NCBI GenBank assembly: GCA_937896665.1
Contig: CALBNS010000064.1
Span: 1 to 15,334, forward strand
Source of the DNA: an uncultured Clostridia bacterium
Lineage (GTDB): Bacteria > Bacillota > Clostridia > Lachnospirales > Lachnospiraceae
Length of the DNA stretch: 15,334 nucleotides
Direction: 5' to 3'
The notes below the pieces were generated by a model. It saw nothing but the letters and a program-made list of their open reading frames with translations, had not been told where the DNA came from and did no database searches. Of the stretch, positions 7,167-14,195 are shown one piece after another. How positions within the stretch are numbered: position 1 is the first letter of the stretch; each line of letters starts with the position of its first letter. The position numbers were made by a program, and so were the translations under genes.

Positions 7167-7197
7167 TACCCACCAATGGAATATTGGGATTCGGGCA

Positions 7198-7305
7198 TTA
7201 TCCGTGCCTTCCTACGGTCATATTTATTATAACTAAAAACACGATTCTAACTGCAACTAAAATTAGAGCAATCTTAATAACTGCACTAGCTAATGCGGTT
7301 CTGCA
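7198..7305 (-). other. Short hydrophobic open frame without start codon
   Basis: After TAA at 7308-7306 the minus strand is open for 35 codons to TAA 7200-7198. It reads a strongly hydrophobic segment (VIKIALILVAVRIVFLVII) and then NMTVGRHG. This resembles the small membrane peptides annotated as holin-like or type I toxins. There is no ATG, GTG or TTG before the hydrophobic core, so as it stands it cannot be translated on its own. It overlaps the last seven codons of the GNAT gene in another frame. It could be the 3' remnant of a small toxin gene fused at the GNAT end. Confidence 0.25.
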
Positions 7306-7873
7306 TTATTAGACACAGTCTGTCTCGTATCAAACCGCTGAAATCTATTATCCTTATAAAATCTAACAGTTTTTCTTCATTATTTGCTTCCAAAAATGTC
7401 ACTACACCACCTGCACGATACTGTATCTCTTCAATTTTGTTCCATGCTGCCTCAAAGAGTTCTTCTCCGGTTATCCTTTTATCCGCACCATTTGCAAAAT
7501 TTTTACCTAACTGCGCTATCAGATATGCCGACATTGTATATGTGTGCGTTTCCGCATCCAACTCACTGATTCGTAGCAACTTTCTTTTTACAGTATTACT
7601 TACCGTTTCTCCTCTTACTGTCAGAGGCTTAAGTGCTATTGTGAAATATCCTAACAATTCTCCATCTTCAACAGGGAATACCAGATATGTAACAGATTGA
7701 TTCTTCTTTGTAAACTCTATAGCGCTGTTCTTTAAAAATTTTTCACCATCCGAATTTCTTTCACATGAAAACTCGGAGAGAATATCTACCAAATCATCCT
7801 CTCCGAGTTCTGGATTATCACTCTCGAGATACTTGCGAATGTTGATTACTGAATACTTATCATTTTGCAACAT
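7286..7873 (-). CDS. GNAT-like acetyltransferase, candidate toxin of a two-gene pair
   Basis: 195 residues. ATG 7873 has GAGG ten bases upstream, inside the preceding gene, and overlaps that gene by 14 bases. The central part fits a GNAT fold: strand VTYLVFPVEDGELLGYFTIAL at about 60-80, a LRISELDAE segment at about 100, then YLIAQLGKNF at about 116-125, corresponding to the strand and Q/RxxGxG/A loop that hold acetyl-CoA. An amphipathic helix EELFEAAWNKIEEI and the strand GGVVTFLEANNEEKLLDFIRI follow, like the typical VxLExN...FY motif. The full RxxGxG loop is not perfect. The antitoxin-first order and overlap match GNAT toxin-antitoxin systems such as TacAT, where the enzyme acetylates aminoacyl-tRNA. 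Activity here is inferred; a non-toxic acetyltransferase is possible. Confidence 0.7.
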   Translation of the reverse strand: MLQNDKYSVINIRKYLESDNPELGEDDLVDILSEFSCERNSDGEKFLKNSAIEFTKKNQSVTYLVFPVEDGELLGYFTIALKPLTVRGETVSNTVKRKLLRISELDAETHTYTMSAYLIAQLGKNFANGADKRITGEELFEAAWNKIEEIQYRAGGVVTFLEANNEEKLLDFIRIIDFSGLIRDRLCLIMQNRIS

Positions 7874-8051
7874 TCGTCTTTTTCCTCTTCTTCATCAATT
7901 TTATTATATCATCAGTATCCGTTAACTCCCTAGCAGCTACCGGTACGCGAATCGGGTGATTATTGGCAGATGCTTCAATTGCATCGACAAACATCTCCAC
8001 CTGTTTCTGACCGGATATAACAAAATTTTTAGTGATACTTGAAGTTGCCAT
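7860..8051 (-). CDS. 63-aa partner of the GNAT protein, candidate antitoxin
   Basis: ATG 8051 has AAAGGAGG seven bases upstream. The product starts MATSSITKNFVISGQKQVEMF, contains ALE-type helix residues VDAIEASANN and a basic lysine-rich tail (LMKKRKKTNVAK). It is not a recognisable DUF1778 ribbon-helix-helix antitoxin, although the N-terminal strand-like TKNFVISG followed by a helix could form a similar small fold. The stop TGA overlaps the GNAT start (ATGTTGCAAAATGA), so the two proteins are made in a coupled ratio. I recall similar small proteins beside GNAT genes in Clostridia, usually annotated hypothetical. Function as an antitoxin and autorepressor is inferred from position, size and charge. 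Confidence 0.7.
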   Translation of the reverse strand: MATSSITKNFVISGQKQVEMFVDAIEASANNHPIRVPVAARELTDTDDIIKLMKKRKKTNVAK

Positions 8052-8183
8052 ATAAACACCTCCTTTTTTAGTATGGCTTGTTTTGATTTATACATACTTT
8101 CCTAACTTTATTTTATTATCAAATATCAGCTTTCGCAACCGTTTTTTATGAAATTTGTGTTAAAAATCATGCTCAATTCTATA

Positions 8184-8345
8184 TCACGGCACATCCACCA
8201 CATAAAGATTCTCTATATCCACATCCTTTTCATACTGGTACTTATGACGGGCATGTTCGTTATAAAGCTCCTTCTTCTTGGCATCAATATCAGCTATCTT
8301 TCTCTCTGCCCTATGCTTTGCATAGAGATAATCATCGCAATGCAT
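8184..8345 (-). other. 53-codon charged reading frame, probable gene fragment
   Basis: ATG 8345 to TGA 8184-8186 reads MHCDDYLYAKHRAERKIADI, DAKKKELYNEHARHKY and ends IENLYVVDVP. It is highly charged with likely coiled-coil or helical character. From about 8320 downward it looks like genuine protein; the first codons overlap the end of the phosphatidyltransferase remnant in another frame. No ribosome binding site precedes ATG 8345, so I take it as the 3' end of an unidentified gene joined to the remnant by deletion. Confidence 0.35.
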
Positions 8346-8710
8346 AACGTAACACTTACATTAGAAAAAGTTTTAGGAATATTGCTCCAGGCTATATGGA
8401 TAAACATCAGGACGTATGGTAATACTGTCACCACTTTTCCATGCCAATTGGCTCCTATGACTTTTTCTGATTTTCTCATCATAATGATATGAGACACTAC
8501 ATTGATAATTTCTTTCACAACAAACAATACAAGTGTGCCTCCCATTAATGAAAATCTGCTCACAAGACAAAGGATTACAACACCCTGTGTCAGTTTGTCT
8601 GCAACCGGATCCAATATCTTTCCTAGATTACTTATCATATGAAAACGTCTTGCAATATAGCCATCAATCGTATCGGTTAACCCTGAAATAACAAGTAGGA
8701 TGTGGTTCAA
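8294..8710 (-). pseudogene. Truncated CDP-alcohol phosphatidyltransferase (PgsA-like)
   Basis: The frame, open from about 8752 with first usable start TTG 8710, contains the complete CDP-alcohol phosphotransferase signature D-x2-DG-x2-AR-x8-G-x3-D-x3-D (from DTIDGYIAR to ILDPVAD, ORF residues about 12-37). Four hydrophobic segments and the ANWHGKV loop of the Clostridia family follow. These enzymes join CDP-diacylglycerol to glycerol-3-phosphate or another alcohol in the membrane. Full-length proteins are about 180-200 residues with a first membrane helix before the motif; here about 40-50 N-terminal residues are missing and no ribosome binding site precedes the TTG. The C-terminus is replaced by MQSIGQRER. 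With its first helix gone the product is unlikely to work. It follows the transporter operon in the same direction. Confidence 0.7.
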
Positions 8711-8817
8711 TTTCTGTTGTACCGAAACTGTACCCGGCGGTAGTTATCTCAATATTTAATATCTACCACTTAAATACACATACTACGTTCTTTTAATATA
8801 AACCATTTTGTTAATTT

Positions 8818-9855
8818 CTAATATTCTTTTCTCAACGTAGCTAAGAATTCCTGTTCTTCTTTTACAGGATCATATATTCTATTTCCCTCTATATCAAAAT
8901 AAAGAATCTTATTTATCGGCAATTTTAATACCACATTTTCTGATATTTCATCCCATTTATTATCCGCTTTAACAAGCAACTTACCCAAGCTTGAAGAAAC
9001 ATTATATAAAATATCACTTCCCATTGGCTCAGTTCCCCCTATTTTTCCACTTATATAAACACAGTCGCCTAATTCTTCTCTTGTATGCAAATCTTCCGGA
9101 CGAATACCAAGATAACCAAAACTTGTTTTTATTATATTTGCAGGCGGATTACCAATAAATCCCGCAACAAATATATGATTTGGATTAGTATACATTTCTT
9201 TCGGAGAACCCTGTTGTACTATATGGCCTTCATTTAACAGTATTATATTGTCTCCCATTGTCATAGCTTCTGTCTGGTCATGTGTTACATAAACAAATGT
9301 AGTTCCTAATTTTTTTTGTAACCCCAAAATACTATGCCTCATATGATTTCGAAGCTTTGCATCAAGATTAGACAATGGTTCATCCATCAAAAACACCTCT
9401 GGATTTTTTACAATTGCTCTTGCTAAAGCAACTCGCTGACGTTGTCCACCGGATAACTGCCCCGGCAATTTATCAACCTGAGTATCCATTTCTACTGTAC
9501 GAAGAGCCTCCATTACTCTTTCTCGTCTTTCTTTCTTGGGTATTTTCTTTATTTTCAAACTATATTCTACATTCTTATATACACTCATATGTGGATACAA
9601 TGCATAATTTTGAAAGACCATTGCCAGCTGCCGTTCTTTAGGTTCAAGATTTGTAACATCTTTTCCTGCAATAATAATTTCTCCTTCATCTGCATATTCC
9701 AATCCACTCAAAATTCGCAGCAACGTGGATTTTCCGCATCCTGATGGTCCCAAAATTATAGTAAAGGAAGAGTCTTTAATTTCTAAATCAATTCCTTTTA
9801 AGACATCTGTATCCCCAAAACTCTTTTTTATATTCTTAATTATTATTTCGCCCAT
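8818..9855 (-). CDS. ugpC: Carbohydrate-type ABC importer ATPase (UgpC/MsmK/MalK-like)
   Basis: 345 residues from ATG 9855, four bases after the phosphatase stop with GAGGAT upstream; a TTG at 9873 overlapping the preceding gene is less likely. Walker A GPSGCGKS at 36-43, Q-loop Gln82 with the ALYPHM motif, signature LSGGQ at 134-138, Walker B MDEP at 157-160, D-loop SNLDA, switch His192. The C-terminal regulatory extension at about 235-345 contains LGIRPEDL, typical of the MalK/UgpC OB-fold (TOBE) part. ATPases of this group energise one or more type I carbohydrate or glycerol-phosphate importers from the cytoplasmic side. A dedicated ATPase inside the operon, rather than a shared MsmK, suggests a self-contained importer. 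The Ugp name is by similarity; the substrate is not shown. Confidence 0.9.
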   Translation of the reverse strand: MGEIIIKNIKKSFGDTDVLKGIDLEIKDSSFTIILGPSGCGKSTLLRILSGLEYADEGEIIIAGKDVTNLEPKERQLAMVFQNYALYPHMSVYKNVEYSLKIKKIPKKERRERVMEALRTVEMDTQVDKLPGQLSGGQRQRVALARAIVKNPEVFLMDEPLSNLDAKLRNHMRHSILGLQKKLGTTFVYVTHDQTEAMTMGDNIILLNEGHIVQQGSPKEMYTNPNHIFVAGFIGNPPANIIKTSFGYLGIRPEDLHTREELGDCVYISGKIGGTEPMGSDILYNVSSSLGKLLVKADNKWDEISENVVLKLPINKILYFDIEGNRIYDPVKEEQEFLATLRKEY

Positions 9856-9859
9856 TAAA

Positions 9860-10582
9860 TTATCCTCTTCCAATCATCTTACTGCGAATCATTTCTATTT
9901 CTGCTTCTGTTATTCCTAAATTTATCAAGTAATTTTCTGCACTGCCATATCTCTTATATAAGTATTCTAATGTTTTTCTCATAGTATACTCATTTGAACT
10001 AAATATTTCTTCTGGCACACCAGCTATACCTCTCTCTTCTAAAACTTTTTTTTGCTTGGAAATTTGCGTCCTATTATTCTCCGCTGATGACACATAATCT
10101 GCAATAATCTGTTCATCACATACACCACACAATGCCAATATTAGCATTGCAGTTACACCAGTTCTATCCTTTCCTGCGGCACAATGAAAAATTATACCTT
10201 CTTCTCTTGCAACAATCTGAAACACTTTATATAATTCTTGTTTATAATCTTCTAAAATACTCTGATATAATTTGTATAAAAGATCCTCTGGTGAACTCAA
10301 ATCTATTTTTCCCTCAATTGGAATTGCATAATACATTTGGCCAGGTTTCTTTTCAAAAGGGTCTGCTGTTTTTTTCTCAGAATCTATTCTTAGGTCGATG
10401 CATGTATGTATACCGTAAGATAGTATTTTTTTCATGTCCGATTCTGTCATCTCAGATAAATCACCACCACGCAGTAATTTGTGTTCTCTCAATTGAATAT
10501 TATCATCATTGATATATCCACCTAATTCTCTTACATTCAACGCACCTTCTAATTCCATGGGTGTGTTTGCTATATACTTCAC
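9860..10582 (-). CDS. Tyrosine/dual-specificity-type phosphatase in a transporter operon
   Basis: 240 residues from GTG 10582 (GGAGG nine bases upstream), overlapping the permease stop by one base (TAGTG). The P-loop HCAAGKDRTG gives Cys134 as nucleophile and Arg140 as phosphate binder, the CX5R signature of the protein-tyrosine phosphatase superfamily. The N-terminal NVRELGGY (about 16-23), LLRGGDLSEM and CIDLRIDSE segments match the bacterial Y_phosphatase3 / IphP-LipA group. This group dephosphorylates phosphotyrosine, phosphoinositides or small phosphorylated molecules. No signal peptide, so cytoplasmic. Its place between permease and ATPase of an importer suggests it acts on the imported substrate or regulates the system; a phospho-polyol or inositol-phosphate substrate is plausible but inferred. 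Confidence 0.88.
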   Translation of the reverse strand: MKYIANTPMELEGALNVRELGGYINDDNIQLREHKLLRGGDLSEMTESDMKKILSYGIHTCIDLRIDSEKKTADPFEKKPGQMYYAIPIEGKIDLSSPEDLLYKLYQSILEDYKQELYKVFQIVAREEGIIFHCAAGKDRTGVTAMLILALCGVCDEQIIADYVSSAENNRTQISKQKKVLEERGIAGVPEEIFSSNEYTMRKTLEYLYKRYGSAENYLINLGITEAEIEMIRSKMIGRG

Positions 10583-11394
10583 TATTTAATGCCTCCTTTC
10601 ATAAACGAGTTTATGATTTTACCACTCATAAACATATATATTATCAAAATAGGAATAGTTGAAATTGTTGCAGCTGCCATTACTGCTCCCCACATATTAG
10701 TATCAGTACCAACAAATGATTTTAATCCTACTTGAATAGGTGATATTTCATCACTACGAGCAATTAATGTCGGCCACAAGTAATCATTCCACGCACTAAT
10801 AATCTGTACAATTCCCAGTGAAGAAACTGCCGATTTCATATTAGGAAGAATAATATCCTTCAAAATCTGCAATTCACTACTTCCGTCCATTCTTGCAGCA
10901 TCTATCAACGCTTTAGGTGTTGAGTTGAAACTTTGGTACATATTCATATTGGTAAATACTGAACAACAATGTGGCAATATCATCGCAATCAAGGTATTGT
11001 TTAACCCCATCTCAACAATCTGAATATAGTTAGGCACCATAATAACCTGTATTGGTACTAACCATGTCACAGTAATAATTCCATATATAATATTTTTACC
11101 TTTGAATTCCCACCTAGTAAAAGCATAAGCAAATAATATTGCGATTATCATCTGTATCATCGCTGTTACTAAACTGATAATCAACGAATTCAATAACATA
11201 CGTAGTAATGGTTTACTAGTGAATGCTGCTACATAATTGGCCATAGTGGGATTCTGCGGAAACAAACCATAACCAAATATTTCTGAGCTGCCCTTCAAAG
11301 ACGATACAATCATCCAATATATTGGAAATATAGCCGCAAATGATAATACTATTAGAGCTAAATGAGCTATCGTTTTCGTTATATTTTTTTTCAT
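10582..11394 (-). CDS. ugpE: ABC importer permease, MalG/UgpE-like
   Basis: 270 residues; ATG 11394 follows GGGGAGG at six bases and lies 14 bases after the first permease's stop. Six membrane segments, at about 8-30, 66-92, 102-124, 132-150, 187-207 and 235-257. The cytoplasmic coupling motif is DAARMDG (165-171) followed by IILPNMKS, the EAA loop of binding-protein-dependent transport inner membrane proteins. The short N-terminus and IFPIYWMIVSSLK are typical of the MalG/UgpE/YcjP half. It pairs with the next-upstream gene product to form the channel. Stop and next start overlap (TAGTG), so the phosphatase is translationally coupled to it. Confidence 0.9.
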   Translation of the reverse strand: MKKNITKTIAHLALIVLSFAAIFPIYWMIVSSLKGSSEIFGYGLFPQNPTMANYVAAFTSKPLLRMLLNSLIISLVTAMIQMIIAILFAYAFTRWEFKGKNIIYGIITVTWLVPIQVIMVPNYIQIVEMGLNNTLIAMILPHCCSVFTNMNMYQSFNSTPKALIDAARMDGSSELQILKDIILPNMKSAVSSLGIVQIISAWNDYLWPTLIARSDEISPIQVGLKSFVGTDTNMWGAVMAAATISTIPILIIYMFMSGKIINSFMKGGIK

Positions 11395-11408
11395 CTCTGC
11401 CTCCCCAT

Positions 11409-12347
11409 TTAATTATCATAAAAAGTCAGTTTTTTAGATATTGACTGCAACACAATAGCTAATGCTCCAAAAATTACCAATAACACAACAGATGCTGCTG
11501 CACTTGCTCCTACATTAGAATCTGCGAAAGCATACTCATATATCATGTAGTAAATGTTGGTCGACGTACCGTATGGTCCACCCTGTGTTAGCATATCAAT
11601 ATAGTTAAATGTCCACTGACTTGCAAATAGAATACTCATAGTAATCATCAGCATTACAGTTGGAGACAAAAGCGGTATACTAATATCTAAAAATCTTCTC
11701 CACCCGGAAGAACCATCCATTTCTGCAGCTTCGTAATACTCTGGATTAATATTTCCGATTGCCGCCGAGAACATCAGCGATGAAAAACCTATCATTTTCC
11801 ATCCAGTAATAAGCTCAACAACTAACCTAGCCCACTCTTCTGTCATGAAAAAATTTATCCCATTATCGATAACACCAATTGATACTAATACATAATTTAA
11901 CAACCCATTTGTTTGATGCAACAACCATTGGAATACTGTTGCAGTTGCAACCGGTGGCATAATCATTGGCAAAAAGATTAATACCCTATATATTCTCTGC
12001 GACCTTTTATCTAGACTCTGTATTACCGCAGCTATCATAAGTGGTATCACTACTGAAAACGGTAACATCATAAATATGTAGAAAAATGTATTCTTTATCG
12101 CATCAAAAAAATCTGGTGCTTGGAATAAATCGATAAAATTTTGTAATCCCACCCATACCGGTTCTGTGCTGGGAAGCATATTCCAATCGTAAGAAGTATA
12201 CATCAATGTTTGAAATAAAGGTTTAATTAGCCAAAACCCAAGAACTAATAATGTAGGTAAAAGAAATAGCCACGGTTTTAATCCGCCGCCATTTCTTCGA
12301 TTATTGCCTACAATTTTTGCTTTCTTTTTATTATTTGTAAGCTCCAT
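11409..12347 (-). CDS. ugpA: ABC importer permease, MalF/UgpA-like
   Basis: 312 residues; ATG 12347 follows GGAG at eight bases, 26 bases after the binding-protein stop. A basic N-terminal tail (about 1-22) precedes six membrane segments at about 24-44, 86-110, 121-143, 172-196, 228-248 and 281-303. The EAA motif is EAAEMDG (206-212) followed by DISIPLLSP. QGGP (conserved TxGGP motif) follows TM5. This length, without the large periplasmic loop of enteric MalF, is usual for Firmicutes UgpA-type permeases of type I importers. It forms the heterodimeric channel with the 10582-11394 product. Confidence 0.9.
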   Translation of the reverse strand: MELTNNKKKAKIVGNNRRNGGGLKPWLFLLPTLLVLGFWLIKPLFQTLMYTSYDWNMLPSTEPVWVGLQNFIDLFQAPDFFDAIKNTFFYIFMMLPFSVVIPLMIAAVIQSLDKRSQRIYRVLIFLPMIMPPVATATVFQWLLHQTNGLLNYVLVSIGVIDNGINFFMTEEWARLVVELITGWKMIGFSSLMFSAAIGNINPEYYEAAEMDGSSGWRRFLDISIPLLSPTVMLMITMSILFASQWTFNYIDMLTQGGPYGTSTNIYYMIYEYAFADSNVGASAAASVVLLVIFGALAIVLQSISKKLTFYDN

Positions 12348-12373
12348 GTAATAATCTCCACTTTAACGATACT

Positions 12374-13744
12374 CTACTTAATATACTTATTCATCAATTC
12401 TTGATACTCTTTCATTGTATCAGCCACATCTGCATCTGTAGTTAATATTTTAACAGCCATATCTGCATACAACGTTGCCAACTCAGACGCTTCATCTCCC
12501 GACCAAATAGATGCAGGTTGAATTCTATCCAATCTCTCAATATTCGTTTTAATAATCGGATTAGCCTCTACAAATTCCTTTAAGTAATTTTCATCCTCTG
12601 CCAAATAAGGTCTCAAAGGCAAATATCCAATTTTAGATGTTATAATTGTATATCCTTCATCACCTGTAACATATTTTATGACTTCCCATATTGCCTGTGC
12701 TTTCTGCTCACTATCCGGACGAACAACTATCGCACTACCAGAATTTGTTGGAATAGATTCTTCACCATTAAAACCAGGCATTGGATAACCATACAGCTCC
12801 CAACCTGACTCTTCGGAAGCGCCTTTAAACATAGTGTAAACAGAAGTTGATTGTATATGCATTGCAGCTTCTCCAGCAGCAAATGCTTGCATAGCTTCAC
12901 TATCGGTACCTCCTACGGCAACGCCATCCATATAAAACTTTTTCCATGTCTCAAACGCCTCAATACCTTCATCACTAGCAAATTCTACTGCTGTTCTGTC
13001 CGCATTCAAGACTGTCGCTCCATTTGAATACAATATACTGTCTGTTACCCATCCGGTAGAATTATCTGGGGACAATGCTAATCCATATTTTCCTGTTTTT
13101 TCTTTTATCCGGACACACCAATCGTACATTTCTCCCCAATCTGCAGGTGCTTTCGTAGGATCCAATCCAGCTTCTTCGAAAAGTTCTCCATTCACATAGA
13201 GGATTGGTGTTGAAAAAGTAAATGCCAGTCCATACATTTCATCATTAATTTTCCCCAAATTGAGGCAATTATCAGGTATTCCTTCAAAGTGCTTATCCAT
13301 TTCTTCTTTTGGAAAAACATCTTCGAATGAAGATATACCTAAATCATCAATGGCACCATCAATGCCCTGAAAATATTGCTGAATCATATCCACTTGAAGA
13401 CCTGCTTTTATATCTGTTGCCGACTTAGCACCATTATCATCTGCCACAACTTCAAGAACTACACCTTTCTCTTTACCAACTCCATTATTAAAATTGTCCA
13501 TTATTTCCTGAAACCCTGTACCAAAAGAAGGGCTTGCGTAGCTATATGAATAAAACTTTACCGTTACAGGATTATTAGGATCTAAAAGATTTTCTTCCCA
13601 CACTACATCTCCTTTACCATTTTCTTCCACTTCACTGCTGGTTCCATTCACTCCATTGTTTGAAGCATTTAGCTGGCATCCCGCCAACATAGACATAACC
13701 AATGCAACAGAAAGAACCATTGTCGCTAATTTTTTAATTTTCAT
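12374..13744 (-). CDS. Lipoprotein solute-binding protein of a carbohydrate/Ugp-type importer
   Basis: 456 residues from ATG 13744, chosen because a lipoprotein signal then begins MKIKKLATMVLSVALVM and ends in the lipobox LAGC with Cys23 as lipid anchor; AAGGCGG lies about nine bases upstream. An in-frame ATG at 13786 would add 14 polar residues, lacks a ribosome binding site and lies in a hairpin. After a linker rich in N, G and S (about 24-45) the mature part follows the family 1 extracellular binding-protein pattern: VTVKFYSYSY, central YGLAFTFSTPILYVN, and AMQAFAAGEAAMHIQST, the segment with A-x-G-A-M that shapes the ligand cleft. A GYTIITSKIGYLPLRP segment follows near the end. It delivers ligand to the two permeases. 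Ligand not deducible; similarity is to UgpB/sugar binders in general. Confidence 0.9.
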   Translation of the reverse strand: MKIKKLATMVLSVALVMSMLAGCQLNASNNGVNGTSSEVEENGKGDVVWEENLLDPNNPVTVKFYSYSYASPSFGTGFQEIMDNFNNGVGKEKGVVLEVVADDNGAKSATDIKAGLQVDMIQQYFQGIDGAIDDLGISSFEDVFPKEEMDKHFEGIPDNCLNLGKINDEMYGLAFTFSTPILYVNGELFEEAGLDPTKAPADWGEMYDWCVRIKEKTGKYGLALSPDNSTGWVTDSILYSNGATVLNADRTAVEFASDEGIEAFETWKKFYMDGVAVGGTDSEAMQAFAAGEAAMHIQSTSVYTMFKGASEESGWELYGYPMPGFNGEESIPTNSGSAIVVRPDSEQKAQAIWEVIKYVTGDEGYTIITSKIGYLPLRPYLAEDENYLKEFVEANPIIKTNIERLDRIQPASIWSGDEASELATLYADMAVKILTTDADVADTMKEYQELMNKYIK

Positions 13745-13829
13745 AATTATTTTCCGCCTTTCTGCGAAAGGCACCGATGGGTTCATGAAACCCGTTGGCT
13801 AACTTTCGCTTGTTAATCTGTCTCCCTCC
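13745..13829 (-). promoter_or_regulatory. Structured mRNA leader with two exclusive hairpins over the ribosome binding site
   Basis: Minus-strand leader of the binding-protein gene. Hairpin A: GCGAAAG (13809-13803) pairs with CTTTCGC (13770-13764). Inside it is an inner stem AACCCGTTGG-side (13789-13798) with 13774-13783, ten pairs with two G-U, around a 5-base loop. Hairpin B: GCCTTTC (13772-13766), loop GCA, GAAAGGC (13762-13756), seven perfect pairs that bury most of the AAGGCGG ribosome binding site. A and B share bases 13766-13770 and cannot coexist, so A frees and B blocks the site. A second, better AGGAGGG lies at 13829-13823, about 80 bases too far from the start. A possible -10 (GATAAT) lies just before that, with a TTGGCA 20 bases further upstream; spacing is poor. 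No known riboswitch class recognised. Confidence 0.5.
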
Positions 13830-13915
13830 TGATATTATCTTTTTAATAAGACTGACTTTTGCCAAATGACCAGTCACTGTCAGTTTTATTTCTTCAAAAT
13901 CAGGAGGTTATTTTA

Positions 13916-14194
13916 TTGTCTTTTAAAATTTTTCACAAAAATTGTTGCAGACTTGATATCCACAAAACCTGGATCTATGCCTGCATTGGTATTGCCAACA
14001 CAAACGGCAGAACAGATTATAAGCGAACTCGTTTCTCATCTTTTTCCAAAGGATTAGAGGAATTGTCTGATTGGCTTGCAAAATATAATCGTTCTGAAGT
14101 TTGCATGGAATCTACCGGCAAGTATTGGATCCCTGTTTTTAAGGTCCTTGAGGAAGCAAACGTGTCTGTTATTCTTTTCAATTTTAAAAAATAA
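13916..14194 (+). mobile_element. IS110-family transposase, 5' fragment
   Basis: TTG 13916 follows a perfect AGGAGG by eight bases and starts LSFKIFHKNC then LDIHKTWIYACIG, the N-terminal DEDD (RuvC-like) domain of IS110 transposases with its first catalytic Asp in LDIHK. FSSFSKGLEELSDWLAKYN and VCMESTGKYWIPVF (second acidic residue Glu of MEST) follow. The family protein is about 400 residues and continues with ANPKYVKxxKGxKTDxKDA. Here the match breaks after VSVIL and the frame stops at 14192-14194, leaving 92 residues without the rest of the RuvC domain or the Tnp20 serine domain. It cannot transpose. It lies on the plus strand between two minus-strand genes and ends almost at the stop codon of the metallophosphoesterase, so the 3' part was lost by deletion. 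Confidence 0.8.
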
Positions 14195-14195
14195 T

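Noticed and set aside
8148..8492. Plus-strand 114-codon frame rich in I, L, M and H
   Set aside because: Complement of the phosphatidyltransferase remnant and the charged minus frame, both of which show family motifs or protein-like composition.
8711..8760. Inverted repeats (TACCG...CGGTA, GTAC...GTAC) as operon terminator or IS end
   Set aside because: No T run follows on the minus strand and no partner end was found, so neither call is supported.
10132..10512. Plus-strand 126-codon frame
   Set aside because: Shadow of the phosphatase gene, whose catalytic motif is on the minus strand.
13745..13786. Upstream ATG at 13786 as start of the binding protein
   Set aside because: It places polar residues before the lipoprotein signal, has no ribosome binding site and lies in the loop of a hairpin.
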